Below are positions 8,055 through 16,039 of a stretch of DNA of 31,268 bases, piece after piece. The first letter of the stretch is position 1. Each line of letters starts with the position of its first letter. The position numbers and the translations under genes were made by a program. The notes beneath the pieces are model-generated. The model made no database searches. It had not been told where the DNA came from and saw only the letters and a program-made list of their open reading frames with translations. Where the stretch lies: positions 1-31,268 of the forward strand of contig CAYGDE010000004.1 of the NCBI GenBank assembly GCA_964348615.1. The letters are read 5' to 3'. Source of the stretch: DATIHT01 sp964348615 (lineage in GTDB: Bacteria > Patescibacteriota > Microgenomatia > Curtissbacterales > GWA2-41-24).

Positions 8055-9243
8055 ATGTTTCCTGCGCAAACTTCTTTTATTCCTGTTACAGTTGCGATTG
8101 TTAAATATATTGAAGCCCATGGGTTTTTAGGAGATTATCCTTTTTGGTATTTGGGGACGACACCGGTTAAGTATCTAGTTGGGCCAGTTGTGCCAACAAT
8201 ACTGATTGCTTTGCACGAATTCTTGCCCAATTTTTCCCTTTTTGATATTTCCTACTTTTTAATTCTTGCCTCGTTTATTATTTCAGCTGTTGGTTGGGGA
8301 ATGTTTGCTCGAAGGATATCTGGAAATAGGAGTGTGGGGTGGTGGGTAGGCTTNNNNNNNNNNNNNNNNNNNNNNNNNNNNNNNNNNNNNNNNNNNNNNN
8401 NNNNNNNNNNNNNNNNNNNNNNNNNNNNNNNNNNNNNNNNNNNNNNNNNNNNNGGTATTTTTTAAAACGCCTTCTATTGGCGGTAAAACGGCTGCCGGAG
8501 TACTTGTTTCATTACTTAATAGTTTGAGAGCATTCTTACCAGTTACGTTGGCAATTGTTCTAGTTCGTTTTAAATTTAAACCCAAAAATCTGTACGAAAA
8601 GTTTGTTTTTTCGTGGCTAGGTGTATTTGTTAGTATCACTCTTTTCCGTTTTGTTGCAGATGTGGATTTTTGGATGGACTGGACAAGTTGGATGGGAGAA
8701 ATAGAAATAGGAATAGTTCTCTTAGTTTCCAAGTTTTTCTCACAGTCTTTTGCTTTCAAGACTGCTTCGAAAACAAAGCGTACATTTGTGCTTTTTTTAT
8801 TAACTTATTTAATTGTTGGATGGTGGTTAGTTTGGACGAATAGAGGATTTTGGATGCCAAGAAAATCGGTTGAAGGTACGGTCGAGTATATTCTCGCGAA
8901 AGATCTTGAGAGAATTGTTGGGCCAGGTGAAACTGTTTTCCTTTCTGGCTCGACGGCTTTTTGGCTGAATAGCTTAGTTGATGTTGCGCAGGTAAGGGGA
9001 GGGAGAGACGAGGTTTCCCAAAATGAAAACTGGCGCAAGGTGGTTTGGGAAGTGCGGGGTGGTGTTGGTAAAAATAGATCTGTCGAGTCGCTAAAGCTTC
9101 TTGGAGTGGATTTTTTAGTTGTTCATGGTGATAATTCATCTGAATATTATCATGACTTTGAGAACCCTCAGGGGTTTGAAGGGCTGGATTCCTTGGAGAA
9201 AGTGTATGATGATGCCCAAGATAGGATATACAAGATAAAATAA
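8055..9243 (+). CDS. PTPS-related-type membrane protein, interrupted by an assembly gap
   Basis: The first 99 residues (8055-8353) read MFPAQTSFIPVTVAIVKY, then GDYPFWYLGTTPVKYLVGP and a membrane helix, ending at the N gap. After the gap (8454-9243) an open frame continues with TPSIGGKTAAGV, RAFLPVTLAIVLV, two membrane segments, and an exoplasmic C-terminal part with FLSGSTAFWLNSLVDVAQVRGGRDEVS. This order (Py.Y.GTP at the front, LSG...WLN...QvRGG at the back) is what I know from large PTPS-related membrane proteins, so both halves probably belong to one gene. The two halves are in different frames as drawn, but 100 N is a nominal gap and says nothing about the true frame. Much of the membrane core is missing. 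The stop TAA overlaps the next ATG by one base (TAATG). Confidence 0.65.
8354..8453. other. Scaffold gap of 100 N
   Basis: Exactly 100 undetermined bases. The length is the usual placeholder for an unknown distance, so coding frames on the two sides cannot be compared. Confidence 0.98.
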
Positions 9244-10108
9244 TGGTTGCGCAAACTGGAAATTTGAGAAAAAAGGCATTTGAAGCAGTTTTTGCATTGG
9301 GAGTAAAAAGGGTAATTGTCCAGGCAATTTTTACAATTTCCAACATTTTTTTAGCAAGACTTCTTTTCCCTTCGGATTTTGGAATGTTTGCGATTGTTAC
9401 TTTTGTCGGCGGTATTTTTTCGGTATTTTCGGATATTGGTCTGGGGTCTGCACTGATCCAGAAGAAGGACAAAATTACCATCCGCGAAATGCAGACAGTT
9501 TTCACTTGCCAGTTTTTTTTGGCTTTTATAATTTTCCTTTCAATAAACTTCATTGCACCTTTTGCTTCCGGATATTATGGGTTTGGTGACCGAGGGACAT
9601 TACTTTTCCGTGTATTTTCGCTTTATTTTTTGTTTGGGCCGTTTAAAACAACTTCGGGAGCAGTCCTTGAAAGGAATTTAGAGTACCGAAAACTTGTAAT
9701 TGTTGAACTCGTTGAGATTTTTTCTGCATCTGCGTCTACCGTCGTTTTGGCAATTTTGGGATTTGGAGTTTTTAGTTTTGTAATTGGGGGTATTTGCGGA
9801 CATATTGTGGGGGCTTTTCTTTACTTTATTTTTTCCCCTTGGCCGATGAGGTTTAAGTTTTCAGCAAAAATCCTGTCAAACCTTGCTAGTTTTGGTTTGC
9901 CTCTTCAGGTTAATGGTATTTTAGGTCTTTTTTGGGGACCCTTGGTGCTGCTTTATCTTGGGAAAGTTGTTGGCAGTGAGAAGTTAGGATTTTTTCAGTT
10001 TGCAGCAAGCCTTTCTGTTTTACCGCTTGCTGTTTCCGAAATTGTAAACAGGGTGATTTTTCCGCTCGGATCAAGACTGCAGCAAGACAAGATGCTTTTT
10101 AAAAAAAT
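9243..10108 (+). CDS. Polysaccharide flippase (Wzx/MATE-like), C-terminal part lost in gap
   Basis: About 288 residues before the gap. The start MVAQTGNLRKKAFEAVFALGVKRVIVQ, the segment LARLLFPSDFGMFAIVTFVGGIFSVFSDIGLGSALIQ, then LERNLEYRKLVIVELV, and KVVGSEKLGFFQFAASLSVLPL are typical of the Polysacc_synt_3 / lipid-linked oligosaccharide flippase families, which normally have 12-14 membrane helices and about 480 residues. Roughly the first two thirds are present. It would move a lipid-linked glycan repeat unit across the cytoplasmic membrane. It starts on the last base of the preceding stop codon (TAATG), so the two genes are coupled. The open frame continues by chance through the gap into an unrelated glycosyltransferase fragment; this should not be read as a fusion. 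Confidence 0.85.
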
Positions 10109-10208
10109 NNNNNNNNNNNNNNNNNNNNNNNNNNNNNNNNNNNNNNNNNNNNNNNNNNNNNNNNNNNNNNNNNNNNNNNNNNNNNNNNNNNNNNNNNNNN
10201 NNNNNNNN
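10109..10208. other. Scaffold gap of 100 N joining two unrelated genes
   Basis: The flippase before the gap lacks about 190 residues and the GT2 protein after it lacks about 130 residues of their usual lengths. The real gap is therefore probably 0.9 kb or more. Confidence 0.95.
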
Positions 10209-10727
10209 GTTTATGCTCAAGCTTTTACAGTAGAAGGCGGGGAAACAAGTCTTAAGGTTGCTTCTCCTTGCGGGAGCCAGACGGTAATTGGAAGATGGGA
10301 ATTTGAGCGGCTTTTGACACAAGGAGATTTTATCCCGCTACTTACCGTAATGGTGCGAAGAAAAATTATCAAAAAACTTGGGTTTTTGGATGTAAATTTA
10401 AATTTTCGGGGGGACTGGGAATTGTTAATAAGAATTGCAAAAAATTACCCTTTTGCTTATATTGCCAAACCGCTGGCCTATTACAGAGTAGGCTATAATT
10501 TTGGGATTTTAAATGATAAGTTTCATGCATCTTTTAAAAGTGAGTTTAAATACATTTTGGAAAAACATCTTCCCAAAAGCACCAAAAAATTAGCAGATTT
10601 GAGGGCGAGAGCTTTTAATTTTTATTACATGCAGCTTATAAGAGAAAGTTTATATGATGGTAAATTTTTAGAGGGTATAGCTTATTTGCCCAATCTTTTA
10701 AAAAGATACGTAAATCTTTTTTGGTAA
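10209..10727 (+). CDS. GT2 family glycosyltransferase, N-terminal part lost in gap
   Basis: 172 C-terminal residues remain. MVRRKIIKKLGFLDVNLNFRGDWELLIRIAKNYPFAYIAKPLAYYRV matches the acceptor-side half of GT-A family 2 enzymes, where the pattern is 'RR..i...GgFDe.l...eDwdLwlRia....f..i..pLa.YR'. The nucleotide-binding half with the DxD motif is missing. Acceptor and sugar cannot be told. Its end overlaps the end of the convergent CgeB-like gene by 46 bases. Sequence before the gap in the same frame encodes a flippase and is a different gene. Confidence 0.8.
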   Translation, partial: VYAQAFTVEGGETSLKVASPCGSQTVIGRWEFERLLTQGDFIPLLTVMVRRKIIKKLGFLDVNLNFRGDWELLIRIAKNYPFAYIAKPLAYYRVGYNFGILNDKFHASFKSEFKYILEKHLPKSTKKLADLRARAFNFYYMQLIRESLYDGKFLEGIAYLPNLLKRYVNLFW

Positions 10728-11659
10728 GTATGCTCGGCTAAAGTACGTTTGTAGGCGGCCTTGGCAATTCTTTCCCGTTTTTGATGATTTTTGAGATAGT
10801 AACGGCATTTTTCGACGAGCTCATCAGCCGACCTGAAAAGTTCGATTTCGCGTCCCGGGTCATACAGCTTTTCAATGTCTTTTGTCCAGCCAGATAATTC
10901 AAAACCTCCCGAGCCGGGAATTTCAAAAATTCTGGCTTTGTGTTGATGAATTCTTCCTATCAAATCAAATCGGCGTAAATACCAGAGAAACAAATTACCC
11001 TGGTAAGAAGTTTCAGTAAAATTTAAGTTAATTTTACTTTGGGAGAACAATTTGACCATTTTACTAAAAGTCAGCCGACCTTTCCAGGTTGGTCCGAAAA
11101 ACTCTGCTTTGATTTTTTCTGACTTAAGTTTTTCCAAATATTGGTTTCTGAACCCATGCGGACCGCCTACAAATGTTACGTCGTAGTTTTTCCTGACATT
11201 TTGTGGTTTGTAGACTTGGGGATTTACGGCAAACGGCAGGTAGATTGCGTTTTTAGTGCCAATTTTATGGTATTTTTTGACCATGTACTGTTCTGTTGTT
11301 GCGACCCAGTTGAAAGCCGGAGCCCACTGACGGCAGAATGTATCAAATCTCCAGGAATCATCGTAAAACCAGGTAAAGGTAGTGGTTTCAGTTTTTGAGA
11401 TTTCTGCAAGGACTTCTTTTTTTAACTGCTGTTCAAACAATGAGCAAAACAGCAGGTCAGGCTTTAGATTTTTGACAGTTTTAAAAAGCAGATCGTTCAT
11501 TTTGTCCCGTCCGTGTTTTTTGTAAAGGGAAAGATAGTCGAACGGAATAACTTGATGGCCCAGTTTTTTGAACGTGGGTAGATAATTGTAGTATTCGTAG
11601 GAATAACCACGTTTGGGATCACCGTAATCATATTTCATTGCACAAAATAGAATTTTCAT
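10682..11659 (-). CDS. CgeB-like glycosyltransferase
   Basis: 325 residues, soluble. The start MKILFCAMKYDYGDPKRGYSYEYYNYLPTFKKLGH, followed by LKPDLLFCSLFEQQLKKEVL, TTFTWFYDDSWRFD, and later YDVTFVGGPHGFRNQYL and GRIHQHKARIFEIPGSGGFELSGW, is the pattern of CgeB/Glyco_trans_1_2 (PF13524) proteins, a GT-B branch found in spore-coat and surface-polysaccharide loci. The KARIFEIPGSGGF segment corresponds to the donor-binding part ('R.fEipacG.f'). Last gene of the eight-gene leftward operon; its ATG overlaps the previous TGA (ATGA). Donor and acceptor are unknown. The last 46 bases are shared with a convergent gene. Confidence 0.82.
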   Translation of the reverse strand: MKILFCAMKYDYGDPKRGYSYEYYNYLPTFKKLGHQVIPFDYLSLYKKHGRDKMNDLLFKTVKNLKPDLLFCSLFEQQLKKEVLAEISKTETTTFTWFYDDSWRFDTFCRQWAPAFNWVATTEQYMVKKYHKIGTKNAIYLPFAVNPQVYKPQNVRKNYDVTFVGGPHGFRNQYLEKLKSEKIKAEFFGPTWKGRLTFSKMVKLFSQSKINLNFTETSYQGNLFLWYLRRFDLIGRIHQHKARIFEIPGSGGFELSGWTKDIEKLYDPGREIELFRSADELVEKCRYYLKNHQKRERIAKAAYKRTLAEHTYQKRFTYLFKRLGK

Positions 11660-12780
11660 TTTTTAAGTACCAAATTGAGCAGAAATTTCGCCATTACTTC
11701 ATGGTTGTAAAGTTGACCTTTTGGGCTTTTTAAAAAATCCCTGCCTTTTAAAATGATCCTTAGTGCTTCTTTTTGAGAGATGTTTGTTAAATATTTGTGA
11801 AGTTTGCCAAAAGAGTTGAAATGGCGCATATCGATAAAAGAACCAGCCGGTACAAACTTGGTAATGTCTGGAGCGCCTAGATAAATTGGAATAACTCCTG
11901 CTGTGAAACAATCAATGATTTTTTCTGTTACGTAGCCCGGATATTGCGTATTTTCGAAACATATTGCGAATTTAAAGCCTGCGATTTTTTCGAATTTATC
12001 CTCTCTTTTAATTGATTTTAACTTTAGTTTTTCCAACATTTTTTTTAATCGTTTTTGCCATTTTATTGGGAGGTTATTAAGTTTATCCCAGTCAGGCCCG
12101 AAAAGATGCAAGAGATTTTGAGACCCGAAATATTCGATGGCTTCGAGCCTTTTGGTGATTAATTCACCTTTTTGCGCCTCTTTTCTTATTGGTGATTGCC
12201 ATGTCAGAAGCCTATCGTGAATTAGGTCGAAATGTTCTGTTTTGTAGGCGGGAATTTGCGGAAAGTTTTTCTTGTAATATTTATTTGCAGCAACCATAAC
12301 CAGGAATTTTCTTGTAGACCATTTTTTAAGCGGCAAAATATTTTCTTTTTGGAAACTGGGAAAATGGAATGTATGGTTTTCTCCCGGATGAGATTTGAAG
12401 GTTTTGTATATACCCGAAAAGAGTAGGCGATGGCGGAAAGCAGGTGCAATTTTTTTTAAATCCCTGTAGAAATTGTAAGCGTAAAGCGGTGATTCCGGAC
12501 CAATAAGTACAAATTGCATGGCGCCAAGTTTGGCTAACTTATTTCCATCGGAGGCATCGAGCAATTGAATTATTAAAGTATCACCAGGATTCCAATTTCC
12601 ACTTTTAATATTAGCAAGGGCGATATCTCCAGTTTGCGTCTCAAAGTTTTTTTGTTTTGCCAATTTAGCAAAAATTGCGGCCCAAGCAGTATCGGGGGAT
12701 TTTCCGGCTAGTTTTGCTTGCAATATTTTATTTTGTTGAAATATCGGGTGATCGGCGCAAAAAGCAATTTTTTTGGTCAT
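11656..12780 (-). CDS. GT10 alpha-1,3-fucosyltransferase-like glycosyltransferase
   Basis: About 374 residues from the ATG at 12780, chosen because it forms an ATGA overlap with the preceding gene's TGA; a GTG at 12801 is in frame but adds only MFLRPKN. The C-terminal domain (about residues 268-340) has the GT10 core (PF00852): FAICFENTQ, PGYVTEKIID, AGVIPIYLGAPDI, FVPAGSFIDM. This is the GDP-binding half with the conserved FEN, TEKi and Y.Gap residues. GT10 enzymes use GDP-L-fucose as donor. In this operon the neighbouring ColD-like and GDP-fucose-synthase-like genes suggest that the donor could instead be a 3-deoxy analogue such as GDP-colitose; that is inference. No membrane helix is seen; the C-terminus is basic. 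Confidence 0.88.
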   Translation of the reverse strand: MTKKIAFCADHPIFQQNKILQAKLAGKSPDTAWAAIFAKLAKQKNFETQTGDIALANIKSGNWNPGDTLIIQLLDASDGNKLAKLGAMQFVLIGPESPLYAYNFYRDLKKIAPAFRHRLLFSGIYKTFKSHPGENHTFHFPSFQKENILPLKKWSTRKFLVMVAANKYYKKNFPQIPAYKTEHFDLIHDRLLTWQSPIRKEAQKGELITKRLEAIEYFGSQNLLHLFGPDWDKLNNLPIKWQKRLKKMLEKLKLKSIKREDKFEKIAGFKFAICFENTQYPGYVTEKIIDCFTAGVIPIYLGAPDITKFVPAGSFIDMRHFNSFGKLHKYLTNISQKEALRIILKGRDFLKSPKGQLYNHEVMAKFLLNLVLKK

Positions 12781-13832
12781 GTTTTTTGGGCGAAGAAACA
12801 CAATTCTTCAAGGATCATATCTTGCGTGTATTTATAGCTCCAGTTAGGATAATGACTTTTGAATTTTGAAACATCGGAGATATACCAAATATGATCACCA
12901 ATCCGGTTTTTTGAATTGTATTTAATCTTTGCCTTTTTGCCAAGGATCTTTTCTACCTTAGTGATGGCTTCGAGGATAGAAATGTTTGAAAATCTTCCTC
13001 CTCCCATGTTGTAAACTGCGCCCTTTTTGGGATTTTTGTAAAAGTGGTGGAAGGCCAAGATTAAGTCATGAACATGGATATTGTCTCGGACTTGTTTTCC
13101 GCCGTAACCAAAAATCGTGTAAGGGATACCTGTTTGGATTGCTTTGACGAGATATGCCAAGAAACCGTGGAGCTGGGCGCCAAAATGGGCTGGACCGGTA
13201 ATACATCCTCCACGGAAAATACCTGTTTTAATCCCGTAATACCTTCCGTATTCCTGAGTAAGAACATCCGCTGCAAGCTTGGAAGCTCCCATGAGGCTGT
13301 GAAGACAGTCATCAATACTCAGACTTTCATCAATACCTGAAAAGTATTGGTGATTTTTTGGCAGTTCCCAACGTGTTTCTTTTTCGACCAGAGGCAATTT
13401 ATTTGGGCGGTCGCCATAAACTTTGTTTGTTGAAGTAAAGATAAAAACAGCATGGGGGTTAAACTTTCTAGTCGCTTCGAGAAGATTATGGGTGCCTACG
13501 GCGTTGACGGCAAAATCGACATTCGGCTGGAGTCCTGCCCAATCATGAGAAGGCTGGCCAGCAGTATGGATTATTAAGTCCAGTTTAAATTTTTTGAAAA
13601 TCTCATCTATATTTTTGACATTCCTAATGTCTACATTAAAGTGTTTATAATTTTTAAACTTTTCGATGAGCCGTTTTCGATTGGGAATAGTGCTGGAATC
13701 TTTACCAAAATAATATGAGCGCATGTTGTTATCAAGTCCAAGTACATTGAATCCTTTTTCGCAATAAAAGTTAGCGGCTTCTGAACCTACCAGACCTGTT
13801 GATCCTGTGATTAAAACAGTTTTACTAGTCAT
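12777..13832 (-). CDS. NAD-dependent SDR, CDP-paratose/tyvelose 2-epimerase-like (RfbE type)
   Basis: 351 residues. N-terminal Rossmann motif GSTGLVGSEA (residues 10-19) is followed by GLDNNMRSYYFG, and later TSTNKVYGDRPNKLPL (133-148), HSLMGASKLAADVLTQEYGRYYGI, FRGGCITGPAHFGAQLHGFL and FGYGGKQVRDNIHVHDL. This block order, especially DNNMR.Y.FG and KQVRDNIH, is that of the CDP-tyvelose/paratose 2-epimerase group of extended SDRs. Residue 181, four before Lys185 where SDRs usually have the YxxxK tyrosine, is Met; relatives that I recall also lack Tyr in HS.FG.SK. The gene starts on the stop of the upstream SDR (TAATG) and ends in an ATGA overlap. Epimerisation or reduction of an NDP-sugar is likely; the exact nucleotide and sugar are not shown. 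Confidence 0.8.
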   Translation of the reverse strand: MTSKTVLITGSTGLVGSEAANFYCEKGFNVLGLDNNMRSYYFGKDSSTIPNRKRLIEKFKNYKHFNVDIRNVKNIDEIFKKFKLDLIIHTAGQPSHDWAGLQPNVDFAVNAVGTHNLLEATRKFNPHAVFIFTSTNKVYGDRPNKLPLVEKETRWELPKNHQYFSGIDESLSIDDCLHSLMGASKLAADVLTQEYGRYYGIKTGIFRGGCITGPAHFGAQLHGFLAYLVKAIQTGIPYTIFGYGGKQVRDNIHVHDLILAFHHFYKNPKKGAVYNMGGGRFSNISILEAITKVEKILGKKAKIKYNSKNRIGDHIWYISDVSKFKSHYPNWSYKYTQDMILEELCFFAQKT

Positions 13833-14803
13833 TATTTAAAATGAGTTTTTTTATACCAATCGATGGTTTTTTTGAGGCCAATCTCAAGAGGCGTTTTAGC
13901 AACAAAGCCAATTTTTGCCTTTGCTTTTTTTGTATCGCAATTTCTTCTGGGTTGGCCATCAGGCTTTGCAGTGTCAAAAACTATTCTAGTTTTTTTACCC
14001 GAAAAATTAACGATTAAGCTTGCTAATTTTTTGATAGTTACTTCTTCTGAGTTGCCAATATTTAGGGGATCTGATTCGGGATATTTTTCGGTGATCTCCA
14101 AAAGCCCTCTTGCTAGGTCTTCAACATATAAGAATGATCTGGTTTGTTTGCCGCTGCCCCAAACAACCAATGGGTTTTCTCCATCAAAAACTCTTTTGAC
14201 AAGTCCTGGAATAACGTGCGATATTTTTGGATCAAAGTTATCCCTGGGGCCATAAACATTATATGGTCTGGCAATTGCAACTTTTAAGCCGTATTCTAGA
14301 TGATAGAACCTGGCGATTAATTCTTCCACTCGTTTTGCCCAGCCATAACCCAAATTGGTTGGTTCGGGGTCATTTAAAAAACCTTCAGTTTCCGGAGTGG
14401 GAATTGTACAATTGCGCGGATAAACACAAGCGGAGCTGACCATAAGAAGCCTTTCGACGTTATTTTTGACCGATGCACTTGCGATATTCTGGGCGATTTG
14501 AACATTGTCAGCAAACATAGTAGCCGGGTGATTAATATTAAACTGGATTCCAGCGACTTTTGAAGCCAAATTCAAAACAATGTCTTGATTTTTAGTAACC
14601 CGGATTGCCTCGTGTAGATCGGTCAGGTCTGTTTTTTTGATTTTAAGATGATTTTTGATGTGGGAAATGTTTTTAAGACTTCCGGATTTGGTGGTGGTTG
14701 TAACTTTGGCGCCTTTTTGGAGGAGAAGTTGGCAGACATGCGATCCGACAAAACCAGTACCGCCGGTCACCAAAACCTTTTTATCTTTGAAGAAATTTTT
14801 CAT
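13832..14803 (-). CDS. GDP-L-fucose synthase-like epimerase/reductase (possible ColC-type)
   Basis: 323 residues, extended SDR. The Rossmann motif GGTGFVGSH is at 14-22. The active-site set of GDP-fucose synthase is present: SSACVYP with Cys126 in the place of the epimerisation cysteine, Tyr153-x3-Lys157 (YGWAK), and His196 in SHVIPGL, preceded by NVYGPRDNF. Conservation of both the Cys and His acid/base pair points to epimerisation plus 4-keto reduction, as in GDP-L-fucose synthase and GDP-L-colitose synthase (ColC). The gene lies eight bases downstream of a ColD-like dehydratase, which favours the ColC alternative. A plain GDP-fucose synthase or another NDP-4-keto-sugar reductase remains possible. 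Confidence 0.85.
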   Translation of the reverse strand: MKNFFKDKKVLVTGGTGFVGSHVCQLLLQKGAKVTTTTKSGSLKNISHIKNHLKIKKTDLTDLHEAIRVTKNQDIVLNLASKVAGIQFNINHPATMFADNVQIAQNIASASVKNNVERLLMVSSACVYPRNCTIPTPETEGFLNDPEPTNLGYGWAKRVEELIARFYHLEYGLKVAIARPYNVYGPRDNFDPKISHVIPGLVKRVFDGENPLVVWGSGKQTRSFLYVEDLARGLLEITEKYPESDPLNIGNSEEVTIKKLASLIVNFSGKKTRIVFDTAKPDGQPRRNCDTKKAKAKIGFVAKTPLEIGLKKTIDWYKKTHFK

Positions 14804-14811
14804 ATTATTTT

Positions 14812-16014
14812 TTATTTTCTCAAATTCTTTTTTTGTAGATATTTTTCAATAAGTTTATGAAGATAGTCAATGTCTTCTTGGCTTACGTAAGGATGACTGC
14901 CGATTATAAAACCGTGTTTTTCCAGCTTTTGGGCAATAGGGTAGTGCGACTCTATATTTCCGAAGAGTCTTTTGTAAATTGGCTGGGAAAGAAGAGGAAA
15001 AAACAGACGGGTTTCGACACCATTCATTTCGAGATAGAGTAAGAAATCATCTCTTTGAATTCTTTTGTCGGTAATAACAACTGGAAAGAGCATATAAATA
15101 TGTTGGGCGCCAGGTCTTACCTTGGGAAGCTGGAAAAATTGGCTAAAATCAGATAATGACTTGGTAAGACTTTTGCCTACAGTCTGCCTTTTTTTAACAA
15201 TAGCAGATTTATTCTCAATCTCGGCCAGGCCAAGTGCTGCTTCCATTTCCGTATTTCTGTAAGAATAACCAACATGGATAAACTGAAAGCGTCTTTCTAC
15301 AAGTGAGTTGAGACGCTTTTTGCTTTTGGTATCGTCGTCTTCCATTTTAAGGTAGATGTTATCCCTGCCATGGAACATCAGGCTTTTTACGATGGTTGCG
15401 AGTTTTTGATTATTGGTAGTTACCATGCCTCCGACGCCGGTTGTTATGATGTGCGCGATGTAGGTTGAGTAAACTGAAATATCACCCAATGAACCTACCG
15501 GCCGATTATTATAATTTACTAGTGCTGTTTCGCATGAGTCCTCAATAATTTTGAGTTTGTGTTTTTGGGCTATTTTTAAAATTGACTCCATGTCGGCGCT
15601 TTGTCCGAACAAATGAACTGGCATGATTGCCTTTGTATTTTTTGTAATTTTCGCCTCGATTTTTTGAGGGTCGATGCAATAGAAATTTTCTTCTACATCG
15701 ACAAAGACCGGTTTGAGTCTGTTTGCGATAATGACGTTTGAGGAGGCAATGAAAGAGATTGCGGGTACTAAGACTTCATCATAATCTTGCCAGTTGTAAA
15801 GCTCTTTTTGCGCCTGAAGGGCTATTTGCAGTCCGCTTGTTCCGCTGTTTGTGAACATTGCATATTTTCGCATGTGTGCACGGGCAAAAGCATTTTGGAA
15901 TTTTTCGGTAAATGGACCATACGATAGGCGATTAGATTTTAGGACTTGATTCACATAATCCCTGGCTTTTTTTGAGATTTTGATGGTTGCGATTGAGATG
16001 TGCCTTTTCTTCAT
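14812..16014 (-). CDS. DegT/StrS-fold sugar 3-dehydratase with active-site His (ColD-like)
   Basis: 400 residues, aspartate-aminotransferase fold (PF01041). Visible landmarks: NSGTSGLQIAL near 56, PAISFIASSN near 84, VDVEENFYCIDP, MPVHLFGQ at 131, EDSCE at 158-162 with the PLP-ring Asp159, and SVYSTYIAHIITTGVGGMV at 180-198. In aminotransferases of this family the residue five after that Ser is the Schiff-base Lys; here it is His188. The same His replaces Lys in ColD (GDP-4-keto-6-deoxymannose 3-dehydratase) and in RfbH/E1, which remove the C3 hydroxyl. The Fe-S cysteine cluster of E1/RfbH is absent, which fits ColD. The C-terminal GFIIGSHPYVSQEDIDYL also looks ColD-like. Eight bases ahead of the ColC-like gene. 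An ordinary aminotransferase is unlikely. Confidence 0.85.
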   Translation of the reverse strand: MKKRHISIATIKISKKARDYVNQVLKSNRLSYGPFTEKFQNAFARAHMRKYAMFTNSGTSGLQIALQAQKELYNWQDYDEVLVPAISFIASSNVIIANRLKPVFVDVEENFYCIDPQKIEAKITKNTKAIMPVHLFGQSADMESILKIAQKHKLKIIEDSCETALVNYNNRPVGSLGDISVYSTYIAHIITTGVGGMVTTNNQKLATIVKSLMFHGRDNIYLKMEDDDTKSKKRLNSLVERRFQFIHVGYSYRNTEMEAALGLAEIENKSAIVKKRQTVGKSLTKSLSDFSQFFQLPKVRPGAQHIYMLFPVVITDKRIQRDDFLLYLEMNGVETRLFFPLLSQPIYKRLFGNIESHYPIAQKLEKHGFIIGSHPYVSQEDIDYLHKLIEKYLQKKNLRK

Positions 16015-16039
16015 TACGGTTTTTTTGGGAGGGCAGAAG

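Noticed and set aside
9243..10727. One 494-codon gene fusing a flippase and a glycosyltransferase
   Set aside because: The frame passes through 100 N of unknown length; both halves are partial members of unrelated families.
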